A stretch of DNA of 64,000 nucleotides from Sphingobacteriaceae bacterium (GTDB lineage: Bacteria; Bacteroidota; Bacteroidia; Sphingobacteriales; Sphingobacteriaceae), in the NCBI GenBank assembly GCA_017745075.1, contig JAGIAD010000010.1:1-64000 (forward strand). The letters are read 5' to 3'. The notes below the pieces were generated by a model that was not told where the DNA came from, made no database searches, and saw nothing but the letters and a program-made list of their open reading frames with translations. This document shows, piece by piece, positions 1 to 10,155 of this stretch (positions within the stretch are counted from its first letter, which is position 1; the number at the start of each line of letters is the position of its first letter). A program made the position numbers and the translations under genes.

Positions 1-2549
1 CTGATGGTACCTATACCTATACTCCGGCAAATAACTATAGTGGTACGGATGTGTTCACGGTAACCGTTAGCGATGGTAAAGGTGGTACGACTATGGTAAC
101 CATTAACGTAACCGTTAACCCGACAAATGTTGCTCCTGTTGCCACTTCACCGGCCATCACCACCAATAAAAATACCTCTGTTAACGGAACCATTACTGCA
201 AGTGATGCAGACGGCGATCCGCTTAACTTTACGGTAACTACGCCTCCTGCACATGGTACAGTGGTGGTTAATCCTGATGGTACCTATACCTATACTCCGG
301 CGAATAACTATAGTGGTACGGATGTGTTTACGGTAACCGTTAGCGATGGTAAAGGTGGTACGGCTACGGTGACCATTAACGTAACCGTTAACCCGACAAA
401 TGTTGCTCCTGTTGCCACTTCACCAGCCGTTACCACCAATGAAGATATTCCGGTTAATGGAAATATTACTGCAAGTGATGCAGACGGCGATCCACTTACC
501 TTTACGGTAACCACGCCTCCTGCACATGGTACAGTGGTGGTTAACCCTGATGGTACATATACTTATACACCTGCACCAAATTACAACGGTACAGATACCT
601 TTACGGTAACCGTAAGTGATGGCAAAGGTGGCACAGTAACCGTAACTGTTCCGGTAACCATTAATCCTGTGAATGATGCACCGGTTGCAACTGCACCAGC
701 CATTACCACACCTCAAAATACAACAGCCAGCGGAACAATAACCGCAAGCGATGTAGATGGCGATCCACTTACCTTTACGGTAACCACGCCTCCTGCACAT
801 GGTACTGTAGTGGTAAATGCTGATGGCACTTATACCTATACTCCAACTCCGGGTTATGTGGGTAACGATACTTTCACTGTGACTGTAAGCGACGGTAAGG
901 GGGGTACTACAACGGTAACTATTCCGGTAACGGTAACTTTGGTACCGGCACCAGCAATGAGTTTAACCAAAGTGGCAACCAATACGGTGAGCAAAGCCGG
1001 TGATGTAATTAATTACAACATCGTAGTAACCAATACGGGCAATGTAGCTTTAACAAATGTTGCAGTTACCGATGCAGGTGCTGATTCGGGATCGATCTTA
1101 CCGGCCGGTATCGCAAGTCTGTTGCCAGGTGCAAGCGTAACGGTTACAGCGAAACACACCGTAACTTTAACTGAAGTAAATACAGGTTCGTTTGCCAACC
1201 AGGCTTCGGCTACTGCCCAAACGCCAAATGGAGGTACTTTAAATAAACCAAAATCTGATGATCCGAATACACCGGCTGTTGATGATGCTACAGTAACGTT
1301 AATTGCTCCGGCATCAACCATTACTTTGGTTAAAACGGGTACTTTAAGTAGTGATGGTAATAGCATTAGTTATAACTTCAGTGTAAAAAATACCGGAAAC
1401 GTAACTTTACATATCATTACCTTAACAGATGCCAAACTGGGCTTGAACAGGGTAATTCCTGGAACACTGGCACCTGGTGCAACTGTAACCGATAGTTATG
1501 TGTATCAATTAACCCAAGCCGATAAGGATGCCGGCAAGGTTACCAATACGGCCAGCGTTGCCGCCCAAACACCAGCCAATGTTACGGTGAAAGATGTATC
1601 CGGAACGGCCGAAAATAACGATACACCAACCGTTACCGTAATTCCGAATACAGCCGCAATAGCACTGGTTAAAACGGCCACCTTTAGCGGTAACAAGGTT
1701 ACTTATACCTTTACCATTAAAAACACTGGATCGGTTACCCTGAATAGCATTACTTTAACTGATGCTAAGCTGGGCTTAAACAATAAGGTGATTACTGTTG
1801 CTGGCGGACTTGCTCCTGGTGCAACTACCACTGATGTTGAAGTATACACCTTAACGCAGGCCGATAAAGATTTGGGTACGGTAACCAATACGGCAAGTGT
1901 AAATGCCAGAACAGCTGATGGAGCTAGTGTTTCTGATATTTCCGGAACATCTGAAAACAATAATTCCGCTACGGTTATTACGGTACCTAAATCGCCAAGA
2001 GCAATTGATGATGAAGCTGGTACCATAGCCAATAAACCGGTTACCATTAATGTACTGGCTAACGACGATCCGGGCAATTCTACCCTCGATCAGTTAACGG
2101 TCGAAATTATGATTCAGCCTAAACACGGTAAAGTGACAGTAAACGCTGATGGTAGCATTACCTACACACCTGATCCGGGTTATACCGGCAATGATACCTT
2201 TAGCTATCGCGTAAGAGATGCTTTCGGTTATTATACAAATGTAGCTGCAGTAACCTTAAACACTAATTTCACTGGTCTTACCATACCAAACCTGTTTACA
2301 CCAAACGGCGACGGTATAAATGATACCTTCGAAATCCTGGGTATTAATCAGTACCCAACTAATGAACTTACCATCGTAAACAGATGGGGTAACGAGGTGT
2401 TCCGCACCAAAGGTTATCAAAATAACTGGACAGGCGAGGGCTTGAACGAAGGTACTTACTACTACTTACTACGTGTTAAAAAGGCAGGAAGTGACCAGTA
2501 CGAAGTGTTTAAAGGTTACATTACATTAATCAGAGCGTTTAAAAAATAA
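1..2549 (+). CDS. Giant repeat adhesin with type IX type B C-terminal domain (5' end outside window)
   Basis: The reading frame is open from base 3, so the gene is cut by the window edge; the ATG at 51 is internal. Four cadherin-like/VCBS-type beta-sandwich repeats come first, each with ADGDPL, PPAHGTV and DGTYTYTP motifs, in a 273-bp period. Three DUF11-like repeats follow (nt about 955-2000, with TNTGN or KNTGN motifs). Then comes another cadherin-like domain ([15 protein letters not shown]) and a CHU_C gliding-motility C-terminal domain from about nt 2278 ([32 protein letters not shown]). The CHU_C domain directs outer-membrane export by the type IX system and surface attachment. The PorP/SprF gene just downstream is the usual partner of such proteins. 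The ligand is unknown. Confidence 0.9.
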   Translation, partial: DGTYTYTPANNYSGTDVFTVTVSDGKGGTTMVTINVTVNPTNVAPVATSPAITTNKNTSVNGTITASDADGDPLNFTVTTPPAHGTVVVNPDGTYTYTPANNYSGTDVFTVTVSDGKGGTATVTINVTVNPTNVAPVATSPAVTTNEDIPVNGNITASDADGDPLTFTVTTPPAHGTVVVNPDGTYTYTPAPNYNGTDTFTVTVSDGKGGTVTVTVPVTINPVNDAPVATAPAITTPQNTTASGTITASDVDGDPLTFTVTTPPAHGTVVVNADGTYTYTPTPGYVGNDTFTVTVSDGKGGTTTVTIPVTVTLVPAPAMSLTKVATNTVSKAGDVINYNIVVTNTGNVALTNVAVTDAGADSGSILPAGIASLLPGASVTVTAKHTVTLTEVNTGSFANQASATAQTPNGGTLNKPKSDDPNTPAVDDATVTLIAPASTITLVKTGTLSSDGNSISYNFSVKNTGNVTLHIITLTDAKLGLNRVIPGTLAPGATVTDSYVYQLTQADKDAGKVTNTASVAAQTPANVTVKDVSGTAENNDTPTVTVIPNTAAIALVKTATFSGNKVTYTFTIKNTGSVTLNSITLTDAKLGLNNKVITVAGGLAPGATTTDVEVYTLTQADKDLGTVTNTASVNARTADGASVSDISGTSENNNSATVITVPKSPRAIDDEAGTIANKPVTINVLANDDPGNSTLDQLTVEIMIQPKHGKVTVNADGSITYTPDPGYTGNDTFSYRVRDAFGYYTNVAAVTLNTNFTGLTIPNLFTPNGDGINDTFEILGINQYPTNELTIVNRWGNEVFRTKGYQNNWTGEGLNEGTYYYLLRVKKAGSDQYEVFKGYITLIRAFKK

Positions 2550-2561
2550 GATATGAGGCTT

Positions 2562-2588
2562 GTACAGCCTGGTTAAACCAGGCTGTAC
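2562..2588 (+). terminator. Intergenic hairpin between adhesin and porP-like gene
   Basis: An 11-bp perfect stem (GTACAGCCTGG at 2562-2572 with its complement at 2578-2588) has a 5-base loop and a weak T-rich tail. It lies 13 bases after the adhesin stop and 14 before the next start. It could partially terminate transcription or stabilise the end of the long adhesin mRNA. Confidence 0.5.
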
Positions 2589-2602
2589 TTTAAGATATTA
2601 AG

Positions 2603-3577
2603 ATGATGAATAAATTAATATGGTTAATAGCAGGCTGGTTCATGTTGCTTTCTCTGGGGGTATCTGCCCAGCAGGATGCCCAATATAGCCAGTATATGTT
2701 TAATGGCATTTATATCAATCCGGCCTATGCCGGCTATAAAGAAGTGTTAAATGTGCACAGTTTTTACCGTAGCCAGTGGACAGGTATTACGGGGGCACCA
2801 AGGAGCATGTCGCTTGCCGTTGATGCCATTGCCAACAGTGGTAATGTAGGTTTGGCTCTTCAGGTAGCCAGCGATAAGCTTGGCGCTCAGAACAACTTGA
2901 GCATTTACGGCAATTATGCTTACCGCATCAGGATGAACGATGATGGCAGCTCGCGCCTTGCTTTGGGGCTTGGTGTTGGTATGGTGCAGCTGGGTATAGA
3001 CGGTTCGCTGTTAAACCCCAACAATCCCGAACCCAATCAGCCTGTAGGTATGCAGAGCACCATTGTGCCCGACGCCCGGGCAGGGGTGTACTTTGCCAAC
3101 GATAAATATTATGCGGGTTTTTCGGCAGATAACCTGATTGCAACTTACATCAATATCGACCGCTATGCTTTTATCCCTCAGCCCAAACCTCATTATTATT
3201 TAACTGCCGGTGCACTTTTTCCACTTTCGGAAGATTTTCAGCTCAAGCCTTCTTTTTTATTGAAAGATGACCGTGGAGGACCTACAAGTTTAGATTTAAA
3301 TGCCTTTTTAATGATCAAAGATTTTATCTGGATTGGCGGTTCATACCGAACAGGAGTAAAACTATATGATAAAAGTTATTTGCAGCGCGATCTTACCCCC
3401 CGAAATTCTGCAGTAGCCGCCATACAGATTTTCCCTTCCGAAAGAATCAGGATCGGTTATGGTTACGATTTCTCAATCGGTCCGTTACAGGGCTATAGCA
3501 GTGGTACCCATGAGATCTCTATCGCTTATTCTTTCATCAGACAAAACATCAGGTTGGCAACACCTAGGGTATTTTAA
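2603..3577 (+). CDS. PorP/SprF family type IX secretion outer-membrane protein
   Basis: The 324-residue product has a Sec signal peptide ending near SAQQ, then the family hallmark QDAQYSQYMFNGIYINPAYAG. The C-terminal part is a beta-barrel with conserved GPTSLDLNAFL and RIGYGYDFS motifs. Members are outer-membrane proteins paired with type B CTD proteins; SprF in Flavobacterium johnsoniae is needed for SprB secretion. It lies 53 bp after the adhesin and is probably co-transcribed with it. A second paralogue sits at 47634-48614 beside another adhesin locus. Start ATG 2603 or 2606 cannot be separated. Confidence 0.93.
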   Translation: MMNKLIWLIAGWFMLLSLGVSAQQDAQYSQYMFNGIYINPAYAGYKEVLNVHSFYRSQWTGITGAPRSMSLAVDAIANSGNVGLALQVASDKLGAQNNLSIYGNYAYRIRMNDDGSSRLALGLGVGMVQLGIDGSLLNPNNPEPNQPVGMQSTIVPDARAGVYFANDKYYAGFSADNLIATYINIDRYAFIPQPKPHYYLTAGALFPLSEDFQLKPSFLLKDDRGGPTSLDLNAFLMIKDFIWIGGSYRTGVKLYDKSYLQRDLTPRNSAVAAIQIFPSERIRIGYGYDFSIGPLQGYSSGTHEISIAYSFIRQNIRLATPRVF

Positions 3578-3592
3578 ACTAACTATATTCAG

Positions 3593-3600
3593 TATTTTTG
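3593..3600 (+). promoter_or_regulatory. Possible Bacteroidota -7 box for the OmpA-like gene
   Basis: TATTTTTG matches the Bacteroidota -7 consensus TAnnTTTG and ends 21 bases before the ATG at 3622. I see no TTG box at the usual upstream distance, so the assignment is weak. Confidence 0.3.
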
Positions 3601-3621
3601 ACTAACTATCCAAACAGCATA

Positions 3622-5583
3622 ATGAAGAAAATTCTAATAGGCATCTCCCTTTCTGCATATTGTTTATTCGTGTTCAGTTTTTCGGCCAGCGCTCAGTATG
3701 TATTAAAAGATGCCGATAAACAATACGAGCTGTTTAATTACAGCAAAGCAATAGATTTATACGAACAGGCCTATAAAAAGAAAGCAACCCTGCATACTGC
3801 CGAACGTTTGGCCAGTGCCTATGCGCTGGTTTACAACTATAAACAGGCCGAAAGCTGGTATGCTATTGCGGCCAAAATGCCAGGTAGTAGTCCTGAAAAT
3901 GTTTTGGCTTATGCCCTGGCCTTACAACGCAACTCGAAATATAGCGAAGCAAAAGTTCAGTACCTCGATTATATTGATAAAAATAAAAATGTATCAGAAA
4001 AGCAGCGGACAGTTTGGCTTGCCTCCTGCGATTCGGCTTTGAAATGGATCAGAAACCCGAAAAAAGTAGAGCTGATCAACCAAAAAACACTAAATAGCAC
4101 GCAGTCTGATTGGGGTGCCGTTAACTATCAGGGAGGAGTTGTATTTACTTCCGACAGATCAAATACTGGATTAAATACCCGGGAGAGTAAACCGTTTTTA
4201 AGATTCGATGGCACAAAAGAACCCGATAAAAAAGTATATGGCTGGACTGGTAACGGATACCTGAAACTATACATTAAACCTTCGCCAAACGATAGCCTTC
4301 AGCTGTTCCCAATAAAAGCAGGTACAAGATATCATGTAGGTTCGGCAAGCTTTACAGCTGATGGAAAAACCATGTATTTTACGCTAACCCGCATCACCGA
4401 TGAACTGCAACGCTTAAAAAAACAACCAACAACCGTTAATGTAGAAATTTTTAGCAGTACAAAAGGTGCCGATGGCGTTTGGGGCGAACCAGTTTCATTT
4501 GCTTATAACAATGTGAACAAATACTCAGTAGGCGATCCTTTTATCAGTGCCAATGGAAATAGTCTTTATTTTGCTTCGAATATGCCTGGAGGTCTGGGCG
4601 GGACTGATATTTATGTTTGCCTTAAAACGGATGGCGGTGCATGGGGCAAGCCCGTTAATCTGGAAGAAGTAAATACCGAAGGCAATGAACGCAGTCCGGT
4701 TTTTGATGAAAAGGATAATTTTTACTTCTCTAGCGACGGTAGGGTTGGAATGGGCGGCTTAGATGTTTACCGGGCTTTAAAAGAAAAAGGCAAAATAGGC
4801 CATATCGAAAATATGGGTTATCCTTTCAACTCTCCACACGATGATTTTGGCTTTAGTTTAAATGAAAAAGGGGGTATTGTGTATCTTTCCTCTAACCGTG
4901 AGGGTGGTTTAGGCAGCGATGATATTTATACCATCGATCAGAAAATGATCCTCGCTTTCAGATTAGAAGGCAGGGTATCTGATAAAGGCAGCAACCAGCC
5001 CGTTGCAGGTACATTAGTAACGTTAGAAAGGGTAAACGGTACTGTCTTAAAAACCGAAACCGATGAGAATGGTTATTATAACTTTAATTTAGCTAAAGAA
5101 TCTGAATACCATGTTTCGGCAGAGAAGACAAACTACAGATCGGATGTAAAAAACCTCACAACTATTGGTTTAACCACTTCAAGTGTACTTACCCAAAACC
5201 TGCAATTGGAGGCTATTGTAATTAATAAAGCAATTAAGCTCGAAAACATCTATTACGATTTCGATAAATGGAATATCCGTCCAGATGCAGCGATAGAGTT
5301 GGATAAATTGGTTAAAATCATGATCGATAATCCAACCATCTGGATCGAGTTAGGTTCGCATACCGATAGCAGGGGCAAGGATAGCTACAACCTGAAACTA
5401 TCACAAAAAAGAGCCGAATCTGCTGTAGAATATATTATTTCGAGAGGCGTTGATAAAAACCGTATCACCGCAAAAGGATATGGCGAAACACAACTGTTAA
5501 ACAAATGTGCCAGCGGGGTAAACTGTACCGAAGAAGAGCACCAGGTCAACAGAAGAACCGAGTTTAAAATTGTAAAACAATAA
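3622..5583 (+). CDS. OmpA family protein with TPR, PD40 and carboxypeptidase-regulatory domains
   Basis: The ATG at 3622 starts a good signal peptide (MKKILIGISLSAYCLFVF...SASAQ); an upstream in-frame ATG at 3598 only adds eight residues. TPR-like helices follow the signal, then WD40-like PD40 beta-propeller motifs (DPFISANGNSLYFASNMPGG, DDFGFS). Next is a carboxypeptidase-regulatory-like beta-sandwich and a C-terminal OmpA peptidoglycan-binding domain (YYDFDKWNIRP, LGSHTDSRG, NRRTEFKI). This architecture is typical of proteins encoded next to PorP/SprF and CHU_C adhesins, where it probably anchors the secretion or adhesion complex to peptidoglycan. It is likely the last gene of the adhesin operon, being followed by a strong terminator. 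Confidence 0.92.
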   Translation: MKKILIGISLSAYCLFVFSFSASAQYVLKDADKQYELFNYSKAIDLYEQAYKKKATLHTAERLASAYALVYNYKQAESWYAIAAKMPGSSPENVLAYALALQRNSKYSEAKVQYLDYIDKNKNVSEKQRTVWLASCDSALKWIRNPKKVELINQKTLNSTQSDWGAVNYQGGVVFTSDRSNTGLNTRESKPFLRFDGTKEPDKKVYGWTGNGYLKLYIKPSPNDSLQLFPIKAGTRYHVGSASFTADGKTMYFTLTRITDELQRLKKQPTTVNVEIFSSTKGADGVWGEPVSFAYNNVNKYSVGDPFISANGNSLYFASNMPGGLGGTDIYVCLKTDGGAWGKPVNLEEVNTEGNERSPVFDEKDNFYFSSDGRVGMGGLDVYRALKEKGKIGHIENMGYPFNSPHDDFGFSLNEKGGIVYLSSNREGGLGSDDIYTIDQKMILAFRLEGRVSDKGSNQPVAGTLVTLERVNGTVLKTETDENGYYNFNLAKESEYHVSAEKTNYRSDVKNLTTIGLTTSSVLTQNLQLEAIVINKAIKLENIYYDFDKWNIRPDAAIELDKLVKIMIDNPTIWIELGSHTDSRGKDSYNLKLSQKRAESAVEYIISRGVDKNRITAKGYGETQLLNKCASGVNCTEEEHQVNRRTEFKIVKQ

Positions 5584-5612
5584 ATAGAACTAAAGGTTAA
5601 CCCTATTTTCTT

Positions 5613-5645
5613 AAATGCTCCTGCTGCACAGCAGGAGCATTTTTT
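5613..5645 (+). terminator. Rho-independent terminator after OmpA-like gene
   Basis: The stem AAATGCTCCTGCTG pairs with its perfect complement around a 2-base loop (4-6 bases in practice) and is followed by TTTTT. It closes the adhesin/PorP/OmpA unit. Confidence 0.9.
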
Positions 5646-5719
5646 ATGTTATGCCATAGCACTTACTGCTGAAGTCTGCACCTCCACAAGCCCATCCTTT
5701 CCAGTTTGACGGTATTTTA

Positions 5720-5794
5720 AAACTAAAAATATTAGTATTTTGTTTGAAATAAATGATTAATAATTTTTATATAAACTAAAAATATTAGTATTTT
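5720..5794 (+). promoter_or_regulatory. Pair of identical 22-bp palindrome-containing repeats upstream of dinB
   Basis: The same 22 bases occur at 5720-5741 and 5773-5794, 53 bp apart, about five helical turns. Each contains the CTAA-n5-TTAG inverted repeat and AATATTAGTATT. The second copy merges with TATTTTTG (5789-5796), a -7 box match 24 bases before the dinB start. This looks like a two-site operator for a dimeric repressor, plausibly a damage-responsive one. The regulator is not in the window. Confidence 0.6.
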
Positions 5795-5819
5795 TGATTT
5801 ATTCATATCATTAAACAGC

Positions 5820-7130
5820 ATGGAAAAAGAAAGGCAGATTATTCATATGGATCAGGATGCATTTTTTGTGTCGGTAGAAATCAGAAAAAATCCCAAATTA
5901 TTGGGCAAACCCGTCATTATTGGCGGTGGCGGCGATAGGGGCGTAGTGGCTTCGTGCAGTTATGAAGCCCGGAAATACGGCATCCATTCGGCAATGCCCG
6001 GCCGAACGGCAAAATTGCTTTGTCCGCAGGCTATTTTTTTAAGGGGCGATATGGAAGAATATTCGCAGGCCTCGCACGAGGTTACCGAAATTATTGCCGA
6101 TAAAGTGCCTCTTTTCGAAAAAGCGAGTATCGATGAGCATTATATCGATATGACGGGGATGGACCGATTTTTTGGCTGCATGAAATTTGCTTCCGAACTC
6201 AGGAAAACCATTATTAAAGAAATGCGCCTGCCTATTTCTTTTGGTTTATCCGTCAATAAAACGGTGGCCAAAATTGCTACCAATGAATCAAAGCCGGCTG
6301 GAGAGCGGCAGGTTACCTATCCCGAATTGCGTCCTTTTCTCGATCCCCTGGCTATCCATAAAATTCCGGGTATTGGTCATGCTACCTATAAAAAACTGAG
6401 CGAAATGGGCGTAAGGCAAATCCTTACCCTTACGCAAATTCCGCAACAGCTGATGTTTAAGATACTGGGGCAGCACGGACTGAGTTTATGGCAAAAGGCA
6501 AACGGAATCGATCTGGCTCCTGTAGTACCTTACCGCGAAAGAAAATCAATCGGTACACAGGCTACTTTCGAAACCGATACCATGGATATGGCCAAATTAA
6601 AAGCCATCATCACAGGCATGGTAACTAATTTAACCTTTCAGTTACGCAACCAGAAAAAACTAACAGCCTGCATTACCGTAACCGTACGCTATACCAATTT
6701 CGAAACCTTTACCCAGCAGGAGCGTATTCCTTACACCTCGCTTGATTCTTTCCTGATCAGTAAAGCCCATAGCCTTTTCGAAAAAGTTTATGCCAAAAGG
6801 ATGCTGCTCCGTTTGGTAGGCGTAAAGCTGTCGCATTTGGTGAGCGGCTACGAACAGATAGGCTTATACAACATTGCCGAAGAAGAATATAGCCTGTACC
6901 AGGCCATGGATAAAGTGCGTAACAGTTATGGAGCTGAGGCCGTGGTAAAGGCCTGCATTGTAACCCAGCCACCTCGCGATGAAAAAGGGAAAATAATTAA
7001 ATACGATCCGCGCAAAAAGAAAATGCTGATCGAAAATGCTGCTGAAGAAGAACAGGAAATAAGAAAACGCTCAAAGATCAGAAGTTTTATGAGTGAAAAA
7101 GGAACCATTGGAATTAAATCTTACGACTGA
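5820..7130 (+). CDS. dinB: Y-family DNA polymerase (DinB/ImuB-like, translesion)
   Basis: The 436-residue product carries the Y-family catalytic signatures: HMDQDAFFVSVE near the N-terminus (Asp11) and KASIDEHYIDMTG, followed by a helix-hairpin-helix thumb (HKIPGIGHATYKKL) and a little-finger domain. Catalytic acids look intact, so this is probably an active polymerase rather than an ImuB-type non-catalytic protein. The C-terminus is basic (DPRKKKM, RKRSKIRS). The stop overlaps the start of the DnaE-like gene (TGATG), implying translational coupling. The repeated sequence upstream suggests damage-inducible control. Confidence 0.93.
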   Translation: MEKERQIIHMDQDAFFVSVEIRKNPKLLGKPVIIGGGGDRGVVASCSYEARKYGIHSAMPGRTAKLLCPQAIFLRGDMEEYSQASHEVTEIIADKVPLFEKASIDEHYIDMTGMDRFFGCMKFASELRKTIIKEMRLPISFGLSVNKTVAKIATNESKPAGERQVTYPELRPFLDPLAIHKIPGIGHATYKKLSEMGVRQILTLTQIPQQLMFKILGQHGLSLWQKANGIDLAPVVPYRERKSIGTQATFETDTMDMAKLKAIITGMVTNLTFQLRNQKKLTACITVTVRYTNFETFTQQERIPYTSLDSFLISKAHSLFEKVYAKRMLLRLVGVKLSHLVSGYEQIGLYNIAEEEYSLYQAMDKVRNSYGAEAVVKACIVTQPPRDEKGKIIKYDPRKKKMLIENAAEEEQEIRKRSKIRSFMSEKGTIGIKSYD

Positions 7131-10100
7131 TGTTTTTGAATGTTCATTCTTCTTACAGCTTAAAATACGGCACGCAGAGCATTAACCAGCTGATTGCTAC
7201 TGCACGGCATCTGGGTATTCATCAAATGGTACTCACCGATATCAACAATTCGACCGGGGCAGTAGAATTTATCCGTGAGTGCTACAAACAGGGAATTGCC
7301 AAAGAAGCTGATGATATACACGAAGGCAATATCCCATACCAGATCAAACCGGCTGCAGGTATCGAATTCAGGATCGATAACAGGCTATTGTATGTAGGCA
7401 TTGCCAAAAATAAGGAAGGTATGCGAGAGCTTAATGAGTTTTTAAGTCACCATAACATTTACAACATTCCACTGCCCGAGCTTCCGCCCGAAATGAAAAA
7501 TGTGTATATCATTTATCCTTTTCAAAAAACTTTCAACCAAGAATTAAAAGCAAACGAATATGTAGGTATCCGTGCCAAACAGCTTAACTTTTTGTATAAA
7601 CATTCGCTTTTAAAGCAGAAAGAAAAACTGCTGGTCTGGCACCCCGTTACTGTAAGCAACAAAATTACCTACCGCCTGCACGAATATTTTAGGGCTATTG
7701 AGCTGAATACATTGCTAAGTAAAGTACCCGATGAGCAGAAATGTGATCCTGATGAATTCCTGATTCCCGAAGCTGAGCTCACCAGGCAGTTTGATCAGTA
7801 TCCCTTCATTGTTCAAAACACACAGCAATTATTAGATAGTTGCGATCTGAGCATATATTTCGAAAATACCCCGGTGCCTTCATCTAAAAATAAGTTTTAT
7901 TATACTGGTACTTTAGATGGCGATAAAAAAATGCTGCGTGAGCTGGCCGAAACCGGCCTGAAATACCGCTATGGCGAAAATAATCCCGAAGCAGTTGCCC
8001 GCCTGGAAAAAGAACTCCGGATTATTGAACTCAAAAATTTCTGTGCTTATTTTCTCATTACTTACGATATTGTAGATTATGCCATAAATAACTGTGGTTT
8101 TTACCATGTGGGGCGTGGTTCGGGGGCAAACAGTATGGTAGCATACTGCCTGCGCATTACCGATGTAGATCCTATCGACCTTGATTTATACTTTGAAAGG
8201 TTTTTGCACGAGAAACGGACCAGTCCGCCTGATTTTGATATCGATTTTTCATGGGATGAGCGCGAAACCATACAGCGTTATATTTTTGAACGTTACCCCG
8301 AAGGGCATGTGGCTTTTCTGGGTACCATGAGCACTTTTAAAGACCGTGCCATTATCCGCGAAATTGGTAAGGTAATGGGTTTGCCTAAAGAAGAAATTGA
8401 CAGTTTTACTGACCCGACCAAAGAAAAAGAAAACCTGGGAAATAAAACCTATCAAAAGCTGCTGGCCGTGCACCATTACATGAGAAATATGCCTAACCAG
8501 CGTTCTATCCATGCCGGGGGGATTTTAATTTCGGAAGAGCCCATTACTTATTATACCGCATTGGATATGCCCCCAAAAGGTTTCCCTACGGTACAGTGGG
8601 ATATGTACGAAGCCGAAGCCATCGGGTATGAAAAATTCGATATTCTGAGTCAGCGGGGTATTGGCCACATTCGGGAAGCTGTACAGCTGATTCAAAAAAA
8701 CAAAGGAAAGTCAATTGATATACACGACTTTCCGACTTTTAAGAACGATGCCGAATTGAACAGGATTTTAAAAGAAGGTCAACCCATAGGTTGTTTTTAT
8801 ATCGAATCGCCCGCCATGCGGCAACTGCTTAAAAAATTGAAATGTGATAATTACCTCACCCTGGTGGCCGCCAGTTCCATCATCCGCCCCGGGGTAGCCA
8901 GTTCGGGTATGATGAAATCGTACATCGAGCGTTACCACGCACCCGATAAGGTAGTGTACCTCTGCGATGTAATGAAGCAGCAACTGGCCGAAACCTATGG
9001 GGTGATGGTTTATCAGGAAGATGTGATCAAAGTGTGTCATTATTTTGCCGGGCTCGACCTGGCCGATGCCGATATTCTGCGCAAAGCCATGAGTGGCAAA
9101 TACCGGTCTAAACTCGCTTTTGACGAACTGGTAAACAAGTTTTTCGCTTCGGCGCGAAAGGAAGGGCATGCTGAAGAACTGATTACCGAAGTGTGGCGGC
9201 AGATTTCCTCTTTTGCAGGTTACAGCTTTTCGAAAGCACACTCCGCTTCGTTTGCTGTAGAAAGCTACCAGAGCCTGTACCTTAAAACCTATTATCCCAT
9301 GGAGTTTATGGTTGCCGTACTCAACAATTACGGTGGTTTTTACAGCAGGTGGGTGTACGTTAACGAATTGCAGAAAACCGGAGCAAAGGTGCATTTACCA
9401 TGTGTAAACCACAGTGATGAAGTGGTGAATATACAAGGCGAGGAGGTTTACCTGGGTTTTATCGGCATTCAGGGCTTGGAGGAAAAAAACATTAAGATCA
9501 TTCCCGCCGAGCGCAGGGTTAATGGACCTTACCTCGATCTGGAAGATTTTGTAAAACGGACCCATATTTCCTTGGAACAGGCCATTATTTTAATCCGCCT
9601 GGGCTGCCTGCGCTTTACCGGCAAAGACCGTAAAACCCTGCTTTGGGATGTGCACAATTACCTGGGCTTTAAACAAAAGAAAGTAAATGCAGCCGAACTT
9701 TTTAAGCTTAACTATAAAACTTACCAGTTGCCCGAACTGGCAGATTCGGAGCTGGAAAATGCCTATACCGAATTAGAACTGCTGGGTTATCCGCTGAATC
9801 ATAAAATGTTCGATTTTCTGAAAACCAGCTACCGTGGCGATGTAATGGCTGCCGATCTGTATAAGCATTTGGGTAAAACCATCAGGATGGTGGGGAATTA
9901 CGTATGCGAAAAAACAGTGCATACCATTAAAAATACCAAAATGTGGTTTGGTACATTTTTAGATGCCAACGGCGATTTTTTTGATACCACACATTTTCCC
10001 AATACAACACCTGTTTACCCTTTTAAAGGCAAGGGCTGTTACCTGATTTTAGGTAAAGTGGTCGAAGATTTTGGTTTTCAGAGTATTGAGGTGTTGAAAT

Positions 10101-10144
10101 TTGCCAAACTTGATATTCAGTTAAACCCTGTAGCGATTAATTGA
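7130..10144 (+). CDS. dnaE: Short C-family DNA polymerase III alpha subunit (DnaE2/error-prone type)
   Basis: The 1004-residue product is shorter than a replicative DnaE (about 1160). It has an N-terminal PHP domain whose first motif is degenerate (LNVHSSYSL), the polymerase core with PPDFDIDF supplying the paired catalytic Asp residues, FERFLHEKRTSPPD, FAGYSFSKAHSASFAVESYQ, and a C-terminal OB-fold (RMVGNYVCEKTVHT...). Tight coupling to a Y-family polymerase parallels ImuB/DnaE2 mutasomes, so it is most likely the accessory, damage-tolerant alpha subunit. No ImuA or LexA-like gene is adjacent. Confidence 0.92.
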   Translation: MFLNVHSSYSLKYGTQSINQLIATARHLGIHQMVLTDINNSTGAVEFIRECYKQGIAKEADDIHEGNIPYQIKPAAGIEFRIDNRLLYVGIAKNKEGMRELNEFLSHHNIYNIPLPELPPEMKNVYIIYPFQKTFNQELKANEYVGIRAKQLNFLYKHSLLKQKEKLLVWHPVTVSNKITYRLHEYFRAIELNTLLSKVPDEQKCDPDEFLIPEAELTRQFDQYPFIVQNTQQLLDSCDLSIYFENTPVPSSKNKFYYTGTLDGDKKMLRELAETGLKYRYGENNPEAVARLEKELRIIELKNFCAYFLITYDIVDYAINNCGFYHVGRGSGANSMVAYCLRITDVDPIDLDLYFERFLHEKRTSPPDFDIDFSWDERETIQRYIFERYPEGHVAFLGTMSTFKDRAIIREIGKVMGLPKEEIDSFTDPTKEKENLGNKTYQKLLAVHHYMRNMPNQRSIHAGGILISEEPITYYTALDMPPKGFPTVQWDMYEAEAIGYEKFDILSQRGIGHIREAVQLIQKNKGKSIDIHDFPTFKNDAELNRILKEGQPIGCFYIESPAMRQLLKKLKCDNYLTLVAASSIIRPGVASSGMMKSYIERYHAPDKVVYLCDVMKQQLAETYGVMVYQEDVIKVCHYFAGLDLADADILRKAMSGKYRSKLAFDELVNKFFASARKEGHAEELITEVWRQISSFAGYSFSKAHSASFAVESYQSLYLKTYYPMEFMVAVLNNYGGFYSRWVYVNELQKTGAKVHLPCVNHSDEVVNIQGEEVYLGFIGIQGLEEKNIKIIPAERRVNGPYLDLEDFVKRTHISLEQAIILIRLGCLRFTGKDRKTLLWDVHNYLGFKQKKVNAAELFKLNYKTYQLPELADSELENAYTELELLGYPLNHKMFDFLKTSYRGDVMAADLYKHLGKTIRMVGNYVCEKTVHTIKNTKMWFGTFLDANGDFFDTTHFPNTTPVYPFKGKGCYLILGKVVEDFGFQSIEVLKFAKLDIQLNPVAIN

Positions 10145-10155
10145 GAATAAATGAT

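Noticed and set aside
308..2077. Several minus-strand frames within the adhesin
   Set aside because: They are shadows of the repetitive coding sequence, with valine/threonine-rich composition and no start context or motif.
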